DNA of 64,000 bases from Marinomonas transparens (GCF_016463975.1 NZ_JAEMNX010000009.1:1-64000); one strand, 5' to 3'; positions 8,797 through 19,181 are shown, counted from the first letter of the stretch. Made by a program: numbers and translations. Notes: a model not told the origin generated them from the sequence alone.

Positions 8797-9988
8797 GGGC
8801 ACTCAAAAAAACATACAAATAATATAAAAAACAAACTAAAACTGGAATAAGCAAAGACAAATTAAAAAAACCAAGACAACATGAAAAAAGGAAAGCGCCT
8901 CCAAACAATAGCTCACCAAACAATAATTTCTGAGGTTTTTCAATTATATAAAGAATGTAATACATCACTATTGAGACAAGCCTAATCGAATTAATAAAAA
9001 GCAAAAAAGAAAGAGAAGAATCATAATCAAGCTTAAGTATTTCCTCACCAAATAACAAATTGAAAATTCGATTTCTGAACACATAAATAATTAAAGATGA
9101 AAAAAACGAAAAAAACGAAAAAAACAAAAACAACTTAAATATATATTTTTTTGTCAATCCACCAGATCTAAGTTTTTTGGTTACTATACCAGTAACCAAA
9201 ACACTTAATATTGGAGAAAGGATAAGAAGAAAAATCGAAGAAATTTGCCATTCAGCTTCCCAGTATGACACAAAATCCCATCCAAAATTTTGAGACAATC
9301 TATATCTAAAGTAAACAACCACGGAAGGAAAAACAAAAGATGATACTATAGTTAAAAGATATAAATTAAATATTTCAAAATAAATATTTTTTTTAAAAAT
9401 AAAACCATTAAAAGAAAAAGCACTCTTATCAAACAAGAAAATTGACAGGTAAATGTAATATGAAATCAAATACAAAAACAACGCAGACCAAATATTAAAA
9501 TTCAAATTATATAATATTAAAAAAGTAAAGAAAGATAACACGGTCGACTTCAGCTTTGACATAGAGAGATTTTTAGAGTCACCATAAAATATAACTAGAC
9601 CGACAAAAAAATTAGCAAAAAAACCAAAAAAAACAAATAAATATATATAGCTAATTTTTCGCCCCACTACATTATCTATATCCTCACTAAATAAAAAAAA
9701 TACAATAGAGACTAGCCCACTAAAAACAAAAACAGTTATGGCCAGATCGAAAATTGCCCGCTGATCGTATTTAATTAAAACCTTATTAATACCTAATATA
9801 AAAACGCTAGAGCTTACAGATACTATAAGAGCTGTCACCATTTTCAACTGACTAAAATTCGCTAGAAGCGAAAGATCACTCATATTAGAAACTATTTTAA
9901 TCACAAAAAGGGCTGAAAATATCTTCAATACACCATCTAAAGCTAAATTAACACTACCCTTCAAATGATAAAAATATTTAAAATGCAT
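8777..9988 (-). CDS. wzx: O-antigen flippase (Wzx-like)
   Basis: This 403-residue protein has about ten to twelve membrane segments, an N-terminal start of the polysaccharide-transporter type ([20 protein letters not shown]) and no soluble domain. It is placed between wzy and the sugar-modifying genes, as Wzx proteins are. It should flip undecaprenyl-linked repeat units across the inner membrane. The gene is very AT-rich with many A-runs, and contains an in-frame 9-bp tandem repeat. It overlaps wzy by 20 bases and the aminotransferase gene by 11. Wzx proteins diverge strongly, so the call rests on topology and context. Confidence 0.75.
   Translation of the reverse strand: MHFKYFYHLKGSVNLALDGVLKIFSALFVIKIVSNMSDLSLLANFSQLKMVTALIVSVSSSVFILGINKVLIKYDQRAIFDLAITVFVFSGLVSIVFFLFSEDIDNVVGRKISYIYLFVFFGFFANFFVGLVIFYGDSKNLSMSKLKSTVLSFFTFLILYNLNFNIWSALFLYLISYYIYLSIFLFDKSAFSFNGFIFKKNIYFEIFNLYLLTIVSSFVFPSVVVYFRYRLSQNFGWDFVSYWEAEWQISSIFLLILSPILSVLVTGIVTKKLRSGGLTKKYIFKLFLFFSFFSFFSSLIIYVFRNRIFNLLFGEEILKLDYDSSLSFLLFINSIRLVSIVMYYILYIIEKPQKLLFGELLFGGAFLFSCCLGFFNLSLLIPVLVCFLYYLYVFLSAHENKFS
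9100..9125. repeat. Three 9-bp tandem repeats in wzx
   Basis: The unit AAAAAAACG is repeated twice and followed by a third AAAAAAAC. On the coding strand it encodes a FFS-FFS-FFS stretch within a membrane segment. Whole-unit changes keep the frame, but the 7-base A runs could slip singly. Confidence 0.8.
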
Positions 9989-11075
9989 TCAAAGCATCCA
10001 CTATATAAGATATTTCATTTTCATTCATTGTAGGATCCATAGGAATAGACAAAACCTCATCATGAATTTTTTCAGTAATAGGAAAAGTCTCCTTATTGAA
10101 CTCTGGATATGCTTTCTGTTTATGAGGTGGGAAAGGGTAGTGGATAAGTGAAGCTATTTTTTTTCCTTCAAGATATTTTGAAAGAGCATTTCGCTCTTTG
10201 GTTCTAATAACAAATAAATGCCATACAGAAATTTCTGTAGAAAAATAACCTGGTAATTTTATTTTCGGGTTATTCACCCCTTCAATATATTTATTAGCTA
10301 TAAAACGCCTAGACATTATTTCGCCTTCTAAATATTTTAACTTAACTCTAAGTATTGCTGCTTGCATCTCATCAAGTCGGCTGTTCACTCCTTGATAAAT
10401 ATTTTCATATTTTTTATGGCTACCGTAATTGCCTAGTGCTCGTATCGTCTGTGCGAGTTCATCATCACTAGTCGTAATAGCTCCAGCGTCTCCTAATGCA
10501 CCGAGATTTTTACCTGGATAAAAGCTAAAGCCACTAGCATCCCCCCAATTACCTGCCTTTATTCCATTGATACTTGCGCCATGTGCCTGCGCAGAATCTT
10601 CTAAAACTAATAAATTATGGTGGTTGGCAATCTCCATAATGGATGGCATATCAGCCATTTGACCATATAAATGAACGGGTAAAATAGCGCGAGTTTTTCG
10701 CGTAATTAATTTTTCAGTTTGCTTTGGACACAGGTTATATGTCGAAGGATCTGGTTCTACTAAAACAGGAGTTAAGTTGTTTTCAGTAATAGCTAGAATA
10801 CTAGCAATATAAGTATTAGCGGGGACAATAACCTCGTCCCCGTCCTTCAGCTTACCCAATTCTTTCCATGCTCGCATAATCAGAGTCAACGCATCCAAGC
10901 CATTAGCAACGCCAACACAATGCTTAACACCGCAATATAGTGCAAATCCCTGTTCAAATGCTTTTACTTCCACACCTTGGATATACCAACCAGAATCAAT
11001 TACATTGGTAACCGCTTGAATCAGCTCTTTTCTATATTTCTCATTATTTTTTTTCAGGTCTAAAAATTTAATCAT
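9978..11075 (-). CDS. dTDP-3-keto-6-deoxyhexose 3-aminotransferase, FdtB/QdtB-like
   Basis: This 365-residue DegT-family PLP enzyme has the lysine K189 in [17 protein letters not shown] and the binding segment EDSAQAHGA near residue 159. The start ([18 protein letters not shown]) and length match FdtB, QdtB and TylB rather than the 4-aminotransferases. Together with RmlA, RmlB and the FdtA-type isomerase upstream it should make dTDP-Fuc3N or dTDP-Qui3N; the C4 stereochemistry cannot be read from sequence. It overlaps the FemAB-like gene by 8 bases and wzx by 11 bases. Confidence 0.85.
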   Translation of the reverse strand: MIKFLDLKKNNEKYRKELIQAVTNVIDSGWYIQGVEVKAFEQGFALYCGVKHCVGVANGLDALTLIMRAWKELGKLKDGDEVIVPANTYIASILAITENNLTPVLVEPDPSTYNLCPKQTEKLITRKTRAILPVHLYGQMADMPSIMEIANHHNLLVLEDSAQAHGASINGIKAGNWGDASGFSFYPGKNLGALGDAGAITTSDDELAQTIRALGNYGSHKKYENIYQGVNSRLDEMQAAILRVKLKYLEGEIMSRRFIANKYIEGVNNPKIKLPGYFSTEISVWHLFVIRTKERNALSKYLEGKKIASLIHYPFPPHKQKAYPEFNKETFPITEKIHDEVLSIPMDPTMNENEISYIVDALNAF

Positions 11076-12018
11076 TTATAAAAATCTCATAAAAATCGTG
11101 AGTAAACGCACGCGCACCGAAACCTTCTTTTTGCGCAATAAGACCTTTATTTAAAAACCTACCATTTTTTTCTGTAGAAATACCAAAATCAAAATATTTT
11201 TTCCCTTTATAAATATTTCTAACCAAATGATCGATAACTAAATCTAAAGCACCCAATTCTCTTCCTTTCTCATTATTAGCTAAGTATTGTGTATGCACAA
11301 TATTTTTATTTTCATAAACAATTGTACCAGATAGCAATTCACCATCTAACCTAGCAACATAACACTTTATATTTTCGGGAAAACTAGAACGAAGAAAGTC
11401 AATTTCTGATAAAGAATGTACAGGAATAGCATCATGATTGAATTTTAAGACTTTTGTTAGCAAATCCCAATAATCAGTTAAATCATTTTCTTCAGATACT
11501 TCTATTCCTATTTTCGTAGCTTTCTTTATTTTTCGCTTCCTGATTTCTTGATAAGGAATAGGATTAGATAAATCTATTGATACCGTAACATCCCTTCTAA
11601 TTAGTTTAGCTTCAAGTAAGAAAAGCGAATATAAATCTTCTTGCGATGGATATGTATGATAAAGATCAGGTACTCTTTTATATATTAAAGAATCAACATT
11701 ATCTCTAATTTTTAAAAATTCAACAATTGATAAAAGCATGTCATACACTTGTTCAGTTGTTGACTTATTTGAAAGCAATAAACCACCAAATGTTAAACCT
11801 TGGTGACTATATAACTTACGCTCATCTAAGTTTGCAGGAAGTAAGGCTACAAGACGATTTTTCTCGTCATAAAGCATAAGTGAAAAATCATAAAAACGAT
11901 CAGAGTGGTAATCCATATAATTTCGATAGAACATAAAATGCGAATTTTTAGAATTTTTTACAAATTCATCCCACTCTTTCTTTTTTTCCACACTATAAAT
12001 AAATACATTAAAATTCAT
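11068..12018 (-). CDS. FemAB/GNAT-like acyl- or aminoacyltransferase, unassigned
   Basis: This 316-residue protein resembles the FemAB-like branch of the GNAT superfamily. The N-terminal half has [23 protein letters not shown] and LVALLPAN. The C-terminal half has [20 protein letters not shown] and a [22 protein letters not shown] segment, both typical of acetyltransferase_6 proteins. Such proteins transfer acyl or aminoacyl groups to amino groups. Sitting between the fdtA and fdtB-like genes it may modify the 3-amino sugar, for example with an unusual acyl or amino acid group; that is inference. It overlaps the downstream aminotransferase gene by 8 bases and follows the propeller gene by 5. 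Confidence 0.6.
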   Translation of the reverse strand: MNFNVFIYSVEKKKEWDEFVKNSKNSHFMFYRNYMDYHSDRFYDFSLMLYDEKNRLVALLPANLDERKLYSHQGLTFGGLLLSNKSTTEQVYDMLLSIVEFLKIRDNVDSLIYKRVPDLYHTYPSQEDLYSLFLLEAKLIRRDVTVSIDLSNPIPYQEIRKRKIKKATKIGIEVSEENDLTDYWDLLTKVLKFNHDAIPVHSLSEIDFLRSSFPENIKCYVARLDGELLSGTIVYENKNIVHTQYLANNEKGRELGALDLVIDHLVRNIYKGKKYFDFGISTEKNGRFLNKGLIAQKEGFGARAFTHDFYEIFIND

Positions 12019-12023
12019 AAAAC

Positions 12024-12944
12024 TTAATCCAAAAGTTCAGCATATCCAAAACCAGTTTCCCCATTATTATTGCCATTATAAAACATATAGACTTTTCCAT
12101 TTACATCAACGACACTAGGATAACAAATCATCTCAGAATCCCAGCCTTCATCTGAAACATCGAACGGGGAGCAAAACTCTCTATCCCAAACTATTCCATC
12201 ACTAGAAACTGCATACTCAATTCTATATAGCCGATCTTCATATCTTGATGAATAAAGCATATGGTACTTTTCATTTTTTTTGAATACCCAAGGACGCGCA
12301 ACAGCAAATTCACCTTTATCTATACGTGGCTTTAAACAAGAAATATTTTTCATATCCCATATTTTCCCATCATTAGATTCAGCATAACCAATATGATAGT
12401 CCATAAAAGACTTACCTTTAACCTTAAGCCATTTAGTTGCGTACCAATGCCACATCTTATAAATACCATCTTCGTAAATTACACAAGGCGCACCTTGTGA
12501 AATATACCTAAATTCATTTCTCGATAAAATCGGAGCATTACTAAAGCGTTTAAATTCCGTTAAATCAGTAGATACAGCAAGCCCTGCAAAAAGCATATAT
12601 GGAGTTTTGACAGTTCTTTGGAATCCAACTGTGTACAAATAAAACTCATCTTTCTCTTGACTCTTAATAATACAAGATGGAACTACACCACAATCATCAA
12701 ACGTACCATCATCCCCAAGACCAAGTATATAGTCATTGTGTTCATATAAAATATTTAATGGATTACCGGCATCTAAGTCTAAAAATGTTATACGTCCGTA
12801 ATTATCTTTATCGGTTGTCCCTATAAATACTCTAATAATTCCTTTTTCTTCTAGGTATATTGGAGTGGGTAAAATGTCATATTTTTGATTCCATGAATAC
12901 TGTTTATTAGGCTGGTGTATGATCCCTCTTTTCTCCCACTTCAT
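12024..12944 (-). CDS. Five-bladed beta-propeller, glycosidase-like protein
   Basis: This 306-residue protein lacks a signal peptide. It has the repeated W-D/x-YAxSxDGxxW pattern (IGYAESNDGKIWDM, IEYAVSSDGIVWDREF), PTPIYLEEKGIIRVFIGTTD at the start and a closing YMFYNGNNNGETGFGYAE. These are marks of the GH43/GH32/GH130-like five-bladed propeller superfamily. Similar cytoplasmic proteins occur in polysaccharide clusters without known reaction. It could act on a nucleotide-linked or lipid-linked sugar. ATG and the upstream stop overlap by 4 bases, so it is coupled to the acyltransferase gene. Function is unknown. Confidence 0.6.
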   Translation of the reverse strand: MKWEKRGIIHQPNKQYSWNQKYDILPTPIYLEEKGIIRVFIGTTDKDNYGRITFLDLDAGNPLNILYEHNDYILGLGDDGTFDDCGVVPSCIIKSQEKDEFYLYTVGFQRTVKTPYMLFAGLAVSTDLTEFKRFSNAPILSRNEFRYISQGAPCVIYEDGIYKMWHWYATKWLKVKGKSFMDYHIGYAESNDGKIWDMKNISCLKPRIDKGEFAVARPWVFKKNEKYHMLYSSRYEDRLYRIEYAVSSDGIVWDREFCSPFDVSDEGWDSEMICYPSVVDVNGKVYMFYNGNNNGETGFGYAELLD

Positions 12945-13612
12945 AACTCTTTTATCCTAAATAATCGATGTGTATTAATCTTTGACAACACTGTTTGAGG
13001 CTCTTGATAAAAGCCTTTTATAATTGTATTTTTTTGAATTAATGCACCCGCTCCAACAAAGCTATCAATACTAATTGAAACATTATCTTCCACCGTTGAA
13101 TTAACACCTATAAAAGAGAAATCTCCAATAGAGCAGTAACCGGAGATAACACAATGTGACGAAATAAAACAATGATCACCGACGATCGAACTGTGTCCTA
13201 AATGATTGCCGCTCCACATCACTACATTATTGCCAACCTTAGTAAAAGGTTGCAAAGTATTATCTTCTAATATGAAACAGTTCTCACCAATTTCAACATT
13301 ACGCCAAACAAACGCACGGCTGCTTATATAAGATACAAGCTCGTAGCCTAATGACTTAGTTCTATCATAGAGCCCCTTTCTAACTCTATTAAGTTTGGTT
13401 GAACTGACAGCAACAAAAGCCTTATATTTTTGAGGAGGATAATTTTCAACCAGTTCATCAAGAGCAATAACAGGCAACCCTAAAAAATCATCTTCTTTTA
13501 TATAGTCACGATCCAATGAGAAGGCTACGACATTATACTCACTATCATGTGTAAAATATTCAAAAGCTAGATGGGCGGTTTCACCACCGCCAATTATCAC
13601 TATATCAGTCAC
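12941..13612 (-). CDS. Hexapeptide-repeat acyltransferase, PglD/NeuD-like
   Basis: This 223-residue protein has an N-terminal Rossmann-like domain ([20 protein letters not shown]) followed by a left-handed beta-helix from about residue 105, with GNHLGHSSIVGDHCFISSH carrying candidate catalytic histidines. In dTDP-Fuc3NAc and dTDP-Qui3NAc pathways the last step is an N-acetylation by a hexapeptide enzyme (FdtC/QdtC). This gene is the obvious candidate, although its domain layout is that of PglD/NeuD rather than FdtC. It overlaps the isomerase gene by 8 bases and the propeller gene by 4. Confidence 0.75.
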   Translation of the reverse strand: MTDIVIIGGGETAHLAFEYFTHDSEYNVVAFSLDRDYIKEDDFLGLPVIALDELVENYPPQKYKAFVAVSSTKLNRVRKGLYDRTKSLGYELVSYISSRAFVWRNVEIGENCFILEDNTLQPFTKVGNNVVMWSGNHLGHSSIVGDHCFISSHCVISGYCSIGDFSFIGVNSTVEDNVSISIDSFVGAGALIQKNTIIKGFYQEPQTVLSKINTHRLFRIKEL

Positions 13613-14006
13613 TTGCTAACTCCTTAAAATTCGTATAATCTCTTATGTAGTCTGATTCATCGTATAGCTGATTAGCTAAAACTAGCAACACACAATCATC
13701 ACTAAAGTCATGCATCTCGTGCCATACCATGTCTTCAATAAAAATACCTTTTGTAGCTGAATCCAACCACACTTCTTCTCGAAACTCACCATCATCTAAC
13801 ACCATACGGCATCGGCCTGTCACACAGACCGCCACTTGCTTTAGCTGCCTATGGGCATGAAAACCACGGGCAACACCTTGCTGCGTACCAAATATGTAGT
13901 ACACGCGTTTAATATCAAATGGTATGGATTGTTGGCTCTCTAACGCGACTAGTGAACCACGATCATCACCTAAAGGTGGAAAACTGATTAATTGAATTAA
14001 ACTCAC
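13605..14006 (-). CDS. fdtA: dTDP-4-keto-6-deoxyglucose 3,4-ketoisomerase, FdtA/WxcM cupin
   Basis: This 133-residue single cupin domain has the family signature [11 protein letters not shown], with H50 and H52 matching the catalytic histidine pair, and [10 protein letters not shown] near the start. It converts the RmlB product to the 3-keto-6-deoxyhexose used by the FdtB-like aminotransferase. Its place directly after rmlA, and the absence of rmlC and rmlD, argue that the dTDP pathway here leads to a 3-amino sugar and not rhamnose. Whether it is an FdtA (galacto) or QdtA (gluco) enzyme is open. It overlaps rmlA by 4 bases. Confidence 0.85.
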   Translation of the reverse strand: MSLIQLISFPPLGDDRGSLVALESQQSIPFDIKRVYYIFGTQQGVARGFHAHRQLKQVAVCVTGRCRMVLDDGEFREEVWLDSATKGIFIEDMVWHEMHDFSDDCVLLVLANQLYDESDYIRDYTNFKELASD

Positions 14007-14884
14007 TCGTCGTCCTTAATAATTTCCAATAAATATTGACCATAGCTATTTTTTTGTAGCGGTTTAGCCAATATCTGAAGCTCTTCTTTTGTTAACCAAC
14101 CTTGATAAAAAGCGATCTCTTCCAAACAAGCGATTTTATAGCCTTGGCGCTTTTCTATGGTTTCGACAAACTGAGCCGCTTCTAACAAACTTTCATGAGT
14201 ACCAGTGTCTAACCATGCAAATCCACGGCCTAGCATTTCGACATTCAGCTTATTCTGCTTTAGGTACATTTCGTTAAGGCAAGTAATTTCTAACTCACCA
14301 CGTTCAGATGGCTGCACTTGTTTGGCCAACTCAACGACTGAATTATCGTAAAAATACAATCCCGTCACCGCAAAATGCGATTTCGGTTTAGTAGGTTTCT
14401 CTTCAATCGAAATGGCTTTTTTATTCGCATTAAACTCCACAACCCCAAAGCGCTCAGGGTCTTTTACTTGGTAACCAAAAACCGTCGCACCTTGACCGTT
14501 TTTCGCGTTTTCAACAGCCTGTTTTAGTTTAGGTGTAAAACCTTGGCCGTAGAAAACATTATCCCCTAAGACCAAACATACATCATCACTGCCTATAAAG
14601 CCTTCACCTAGAATAAAAGCTTGAGCAAGTCCATCAGGGCTCGGCTGCACCACATAACTTAATTCAATACCAAATTTCGAGCCGTCGCCTAAAAGACGCT
14701 GAAAGCTACTCTGATCTTCAGGTGTCGTTATGATCAATATTTCTCGAATTCCGGCCAACATAAGCACAGAAAGAGGGTAGTAAATCATTGGTTTGTCATA
14801 AACAGGAAGTAGTTGTTTAGACACCCCGATGGTAATCGGATAAAGCCGCGTACCTGAGCCGCCAGCTAGAACTATGCCTTTCAT
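14003..14884 (-). CDS. rmlA: Glucose-1-phosphate thymidylyltransferase
   Basis: This 293-residue protein has the complete RmlA sequence pattern: [16 protein letters not shown] for nucleotide binding, [18 protein letters not shown] for substrate binding, and the [19 protein letters not shown]-terminal motif. It makes dTDP-glucose from glucose-1-phosphate and dTTP, the entry step for the dTDP sugars of this cluster. It overlaps rmlB and fdtA by 4 bases each. Confidence 0.97.
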   Translation of the reverse strand: MKGIVLAGGSGTRLYPITIGVSKQLLPVYDKPMIYYPLSVLMLAGIREILIITTPEDQSSFQRLLGDGSKFGIELSYVVQPSPDGLAQAFILGEGFIGSDDVCLVLGDNVFYGQGFTPKLKQAVENAKNGQGATVFGYQVKDPERFGVVEFNANKKAISIEEKPTKPKSHFAVTGLYFYDNSVVELAKQVQPSERGELEITCLNEMYLKQNKLNVEMLGRGFAWLDTGTHESLLEAAQFVETIEKRQGYKIACLEEIAFYQGWLTKEELQILAKPLQKNSYGQYLLEIIKDDE

Positions 14885-15972
14885 TGTTGCAACTCCTGAC
14901 CTAAAGTGCCCAAGCGCTCTCGCTGATAAGAACCATCTTGTACGTTATGACACCAGTCTTGATTCGCTAAATACCATTCAACTGTTTTTCGAAGCCCTGT
15001 TTCAAAGGTTTCTTGTGGTTGCCAATTCAATTCTCGACTCATCTTCGATGCATCGATGGCATAGCGGCGATCGTGTCCTGGCCTATCAGACACAAAAGTA
15101 ATTTGTTCCGCGTATTGGGTATCTTTCGGACGAAGTTCGTCCAAGATCTCACAAATGGTTTTCACCACGTCAATGTTTTGCTTTTCATTGTGGCCGCCTA
15201 TGTTGTAGGTTTCACCCACCTTTCCTTCCGTTACGACTTTATACAAGGCCCGAGCATGATCTTCTACGTACAGCCAATCACGTATTTGATCGCCTTTACC
15301 GTAAATAGGCAGAGGCTTGCCCTCAAGTGCATTTAAAATAACCAACGGGATCAGCTTTTCAGGAAAATGATAAGGCCCATAATTATTGGAACAATTTGTC
15401 ACTATCGTTGGAAAACCATAAGTCCTTAACCAAGCACGTACCAAATGATCACTGGATGCTTTGCTCGCAGAATAAGGGCTGCTAGGTGCATAAGGTGTGG
15501 TTTCTGTAAATAATGGAAGCTCACCTGTCATTTCATCAGGGTGCGGCAAGTCACCATACACTTCGTCTGTGGAAATATGATGAAAGCGAAAAGCGCTTTT
15601 ACGATCCTCCTCTAAAGCATTCCAATATTCGCGAGCCGCTTCCAATAACGTGTAAGTCCCCACTATATTAGTTTGAATAAAGTCCGCAGGGCCTGTAATA
15701 GAACGATCAACATGACTTTCGGCTGCTAAATGCATCACAGCATCTGGCTGATGTGTTTGAAAAACACGATCTAGCGCTACTCTATCGCAAATATCGACCC
15801 GCTCAAAGGCGTAACGATCTGAATGATCAACACTCGCAAGGCTTTCAAGATTGCCCGCATAGGTAAGCTTATCGACATTCACCACACTGTCTTGGGTCTT
15901 TTGGATAATATTACGGGTTACTGCAGAACCAATAAAACCCGCACCGCCAGTTACTAAGATTCTCACTACCAA
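14881..15972 (-). CDS. rmlB: dTDP-glucose 4,6-dehydratase
   Basis: This 363-residue extended SDR enzyme has [11 protein letters not shown] at the N-terminus, [10 protein letters not shown], and the catalytic [12 protein letters not shown]. It oxidises dTDP-glucose and eliminates water to give dTDP-4-keto-6-deoxyglucose, the substrate of the FdtA-type isomerase two genes on. Its start overlaps the wecC stop by 7 bases. Confidence 0.97.
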   Translation of the reverse strand: MVVRILVTGGAGFIGSAVTRNIIQKTQDSVVNVDKLTYAGNLESLASVDHSDRYAFERVDICDRVALDRVFQTHQPDAVMHLAAESHVDRSITGPADFIQTNIVGTYTLLEAAREYWNALEEDRKSAFRFHHISTDEVYGDLPHPDEMTGELPLFTETTPYAPSSPYSASKASSDHLVRAWLRTYGFPTIVTNCSNNYGPYHFPEKLIPLVILNALEGKPLPIYGKGDQIRDWLYVEDHARALYKVVTEGKVGETYNIGGHNEKQNIDVVKTICEILDELRPKDTQYAEQITFVSDRPGHDRRYAIDASKMSRELNWQPQETFETGLRKTVEWYLANQDWCHNVQDGSYQRERLGTLGQELQQ

Positions 15973-17234
15973 ATACCCTTTGTATCAATAAGATAACTAG
16001 ATTTAAGATCTGAAGACTTAAATTGTTTGTGATTCACCAGTAACAAATGAACATCTGCTATTTCTTTCGCAGCTTCAAAGTTTACAAGCTCAAACGATGT
16101 ATTCATAACAGGTAGTTCTTTTATATTTGGCTCAACGGCCAATACTTTACCAGCATGCATCTCAGTAATTTTTTTTGTGATATTAAGCGCTGGGCTTTCG
16201 CGTAGATCGTCTATATCAGGCTTAAAAGCCAAGCCATAACAGGCAATGGTAACGTCTTTCGCTGTTTTATCTGGATTGGCTTGTAGAAAGTCTGCAATCG
16301 CAATCTTAACTTTATTAATTACCCACTCTGGCTTGGCATCGTTTACTTTACGTGCCGTATGAATCAATTTGGCTTCATCTGGCGTTTTGCTGACGATGAA
16401 CCAAGGGTCTACGGCGATACAGTGTCCACCTACGCCAGGCCCTGGCTGTAAAATATTGATACGCGGATGACGGTTCGCCAGTGATATTAGCTCCCATACG
16501 TCGATATCAAGCTTGTCACAAATAATAGAAAGCTCATTAGCAAAGGCAATTTGCACGTCACGGCATGAGTTTTCTGTTAGCTTTGCCATTTCTGCAGTGC
16601 GAGCATTGGTAATAACGCACTCACCTTGAACAAAGGTTTTGTATAACTCAACAGCACGAGCAGAACATTTCGCCGTCATGCCGCCAATTACGCGATCATT
16701 CTCGACCAATTCACGTACCACATGACCAGGCAAAACACGTTCAGGGCAATGGGCCACGTTCACATCAGCATTGTCTCCCACTGTTTGCGGAAAGGTTAAA
16801 TCTGGCCGCGCTACAGCAAGCCATTCTGCCATTTGTTCTGTTGCGCCCACCGGAGACGTTGATTCCAGAATTACCAAGTCACCTTTTTTTAACACGGGTG
16901 CAATCGCGTTTGCTGCCGCTTCTATGTACTTTAAATCAGGCTGAGGAATATCTCCTTCCGTTTGAACAGGCAAAAAAGGTGTTGGAACAGCAATTAAAAA
17001 AGCATCCGCCGGCTCCGGCTTTAACACGGCTTTTAGATAACCTTCTGTAACGGCTGCGTGAACGATCATGTCTAGATCAGGTTCAACAATGTGGATCTCT
17101 CCACGGTTGATAGTGTCTACTGCCCGTTGACTGACATCTACACCAATCACCTTTTTCTTTCTAGAGGCAAACATAGCCGCAGTTGGCAGGCCTATATACC
17201 CTAAACCAATCACAGAAATCGTATTAAAAGACAT
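15966..17234 (-). CDS. wecC: UDP-N-acetyl-D-mannosamine dehydrogenase
   Basis: This 422-residue protein of the UDP-glucose/GDP-mannose dehydrogenase family has the NAD-binding [26 protein letters not shown], the catalytic-region segment [15 protein letters not shown] and [13 protein letters not shown]. WecC-type length and opening ([15 protein letters not shown]) separate it from Ugd. It oxidises UDP-ManNAc to UDP-ManNAcA in two NAD steps, using the product of wecB directly upstream. A REP-like repeat fills the 70-base gap to wecB. Confidence 0.95.
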   Translation of the reverse strand: MSFNTISVIGLGYIGLPTAAMFASRKKKVIGVDVSQRAVDTINRGEIHIVEPDLDMIVHAAVTEGYLKAVLKPEPADAFLIAVPTPFLPVQTEGDIPQPDLKYIEAAANAIAPVLKKGDLVILESTSPVGATEQMAEWLAVARPDLTFPQTVGDNADVNVAHCPERVLPGHVVRELVENDRVIGGMTAKCSARAVELYKTFVQGECVITNARTAEMAKLTENSCRDVQIAFANELSIICDKLDIDVWELISLANRHPRINILQPGPGVGGHCIAVDPWFIVSKTPDEAKLIHTARKVNDAKPEWVINKVKIAIADFLQANPDKTAKDVTIACYGLAFKPDIDDLRESPALNITKKITEMHAGKVLAVEPNIKELPVMNTSFELVNFEAAKEIADVHLLLVNHKQFKSSDLKSSYLIDTKGIW

Positions 17235-17275
17235 GATATTCCTTAACTTTCAAAATTTATTGTTGCTGTCGCTAT

Positions 17276-17300
17276 TGTCGGCTTAAAGGCACGACCTACA
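17276..17300. repeat. REP-like repeat between wecB and wecC
   Basis: On the complement it reads TGTAGGTCGTGCC...AAGCCGACA, the same family as the repeats near 2.5 kb and 19.1 kb. It lies in the only sizeable gap inside the front half of the operon. Confidence 0.65.
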
Positions 17301-17304
17301 TTTA

Positions 17305-18420
17305 TTATTTCGCCAAAATATCGCAAATTCGTTGGCATGCTTTGCCATCACCATAAGGGTTATGAGCACGGCTCATTTCACTGTATGCGACGTCATTCGT
17401 TAGTAGCTTATTCAATGCCGCGGTGATTTTTACCACATCGGTTCCAACCAGTTTTACCGTACCTGCGTCTACCGCCTCAGGGCGTTCTGTTGTATCTCGC
17501 ATAACTAAAACAGGCTTGCCTAAACTTGGTGCTTCTTCTTGTATGCCACCTGAGTCCGTTAAAATAATGTGCGAGCGGTTCATTAAGTACACAAAGGGTA
17601 AATATTGCTGAGGCTCAATTAAGTGCACATTATCTACGTCACTTAAAATGCGATTTACAGGCTCTTGCACATTAGGATTTAAATGTACTGGATATAATAT
17701 TTGAACATTAGGATGCGATTTCGCTGTTTGCGCTAATGCTTCACAAATACGCTCAAACCCACCACCAAAGCTTTCACGTCGATGGCCTGTCACTAAGATC
17801 AGCTTTTTATGACTATCCAGCATAGGAAATTGTGCCGCTAGCGTATTTGTTAAATTCGTGTCGGCCTCGATTTGCGCTTTTACCAGTAATAAGGCATCTA
17901 TTACTGTATTGCCAGTTACGTGGATGTTTGAACTGGCGATGTTTTCATTTAGCAGATTTCGCTGTGAGTTCTCAGTGGGGGCAAAATGGAACTTTGTTAA
18001 AGACCCCGTCAACCTGCGGTTGCCTTCTTCCGGCCAAGGAGAGTAGATATTCCCAGTACGCAACCCTGCTTCCACATGACCTACTGCAATTTGCTCATAA
18101 TACGCTGCTAAGCTTGTAGAAAAAGTCGTTGCAGTATCACCATGCACTAAAACTACATCAGGTTTAAATTCTTTCAGTACTGGCGTTAACTCAAGCAAAA
18201 TACGACTGGTCACTTCTGGAAGTGTCTGCCCTGCCTTCATGAGATTCAAATCATAATCTGGTGTTATTTTGAAAAGATCCAATACTTGATCAAGCATTTC
18301 ACGATGCTGAGCCGTCACACAGACTTTGGCTTCAAAACGTACATCCTTTTCAAGAGCGCGCACTAAAGGAGCCATTTTTATAGCTTCAGGACGTGTACCA
18401 AAAACGGTTAAGACTTTCAT
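17305..18420 (-). CDS. wecB: UDP-N-acetylglucosamine 2-epimerase (non-hydrolysing)
   Basis: From ATG at 18420 the protein has 371 residues. It shows [34 protein letters not shown] and [21 protein letters not shown], all typical of WecB. It interconverts UDP-GlcNAc and UDP-ManNAc and feeds WecC. A TTG four codons upstream is possible but less likely. UDP-GlcNAc is supplied by GlmS and GlmU, encoded just beyond the cluster. Confidence 0.96.
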   Translation of the reverse strand: MKVLTVFGTRPEAIKMAPLVRALEKDVRFEAKVCVTAQHREMLDQVLDLFKITPDYDLNLMKAGQTLPEVTSRILLELTPVLKEFKPDVVLVHGDTATTFSTSLAAYYEQIAVGHVEAGLRTGNIYSPWPEEGNRRLTGSLTKFHFAPTENSQRNLLNENIASSNIHVTGNTVIDALLLVKAQIEADTNLTNTLAAQFPMLDSHKKLILVTGHRRESFGGGFERICEALAQTAKSHPNVQILYPVHLNPNVQEPVNRILSDVDNVHLIEPQQYLPFVYLMNRSHIILTDSGGIQEEAPSLGKPVLVMRDTTERPEAVDAGTVKLVGTDVVKITAALNKLLTNDVAYSEMSRAHNPYGDGKACQRICDILAK

Positions 18421-18484
18421 TTTTATTTTCAACTCTTATTAAATTTTTAGATTTGAACTAATGGCTTACCACTTGTTTTTTACT

Positions 18485-18814
18485 TCATCTTTTACAAGGC
18501 TTTACTTCTTCCCTAAGCTGCTCTATTTCTTTTTCTAGTAACTCATACTCTTTCAATTTTCTCTGAAGAAAACTCTGAGTAAGAACGATTTTTTCTTCTA
18601 TACCTGTTGGAGTAAGCAAATACAAATAACCGGTTTTATTAGTGCTATTTTTAAAGTTTTCTGCTTTTACCAAACCTTTTTCTATTAATGCTTTTAAGCA
18701 AAAATTGGTTTTTCCTAGGCTAATATTCAGACGCTTTGCCAATTCACGCTGACTAATATCTGGATCTTGCTGTAGTTCTTTTAATATTTTGTAGCGATAT
18801 TCGTCTGTTAACAT
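18485..18814 (-). CDS. MarR-type EPS-associated transcription regulator
   Basis: From ATG at 18814 this is a 109-residue protein: a winged-helix domain (YRYKILKELQQDPDISQRELAKRLNISLGKTNFCLKALIEKGLVK) followed by a C-terminal coiled-coil (SFLQRKLKEYELLEKEIEQLREEV). It matches the small family of MarR-like regulators found at the head of exopolysaccharide clusters. It is the first gene of the minus-strand cluster, 64 bases before wecB, and probably controls that operon. The ATG at 18814 is preferred over a start 8 codons upstream, because MLTDEYRYKIL is the family opening. Confidence 0.85.
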   Translation of the reverse strand: MLTDEYRYKILKELQQDPDISQRELAKRLNISLGKTNFCLKALIEKGLVKAENFKNSTNKTGYLYLLTPTGIEEKIVLTQSFLQRKLKEYELLEKEIEQLREEVKPCKR

Positions 18815-18965
18815 GAAAGCACCTTGTGTTCGAGGCAAATTAACGAATATAAAAAAATCGATGGATTAATGCATTCCCCATGCGTTTAGTCCGAACATTA
18901 ATATTAAACAATTTTTCGCTTTGACTGGCTTTCTCCATTTGTTGCATGAAAGCTTTACAATATCA

Positions 18966-18982
18966 TGTTCAGTTGATGAACA
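18966..18982. promoter_or_regulatory. Candidate operator (dyad) at the operon start
   Basis: TGTTCAGTTGATGAACA is a perfect 6-bp inverted repeat with a 5-base centre. It directly follows the candidate -10 element on the minus strand and so would cover the transcription start. The MarR-type protein encoded downstream is the natural candidate to bind it. Confidence 0.45.
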
Positions 18983-19011
18983 ATCATAATTGAAGGCACT
19001 CATTAACGCAA
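18983..19011 (-). promoter_or_regulatory. Candidate sigma-70 promoter of the polysaccharide operon
   Basis: On the minus strand TTGCGT (19011-19006) and TATGAT (18988-18983) are 17 bases apart, four and five matches to the consensus hexamers. It lies about 170 bases ahead of the regulator ATG. Prediction only. Confidence 0.45.
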
Positions 19012-19121
19012 ATAATGTATTGAAAGGTATCTCTTTGTAAATTCATTGTAAACAAATAAACGACGATTTCTTGGGCCAGCAATTTAGAAATTGATTATTT
19101 TTTCATCGAAAAAGGTTAAGG

Positions 19122-19145
19122 TGTCGACCTAAAGACCGACCTACA
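19122..19145. repeat. REP-like repeat, first of three
   Basis: TGTCGACC...AGACCGACCTACA, the complement of the GTAGGTC...GACA type. It has two more copies within 80 bases. Confidence 0.65.
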
Positions 19146-19157
19146 GGTATTTCGGTT

Positions 19158-19181
19158 TGTAGGCCGTGTTTTAGCGCGACA
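19158..19181. repeat. REP-like repeat, second of three, opposite orientation
   Basis: TGTAGGCCGTGTTTTAGCGCGACA is inverted relative to the copies on each side and closest to the copy at 2556-2579. Confidence 0.65.

Noticed and set aside
16841..17050. Plus-strand open frame inside wecC
   Set aside because: It is a shadow of a strongly conserved gene on the other strand, with no similarity to a known protein. The same holds for the other antisense frames inside hisF, gshA, glnA, ntrC and livG.
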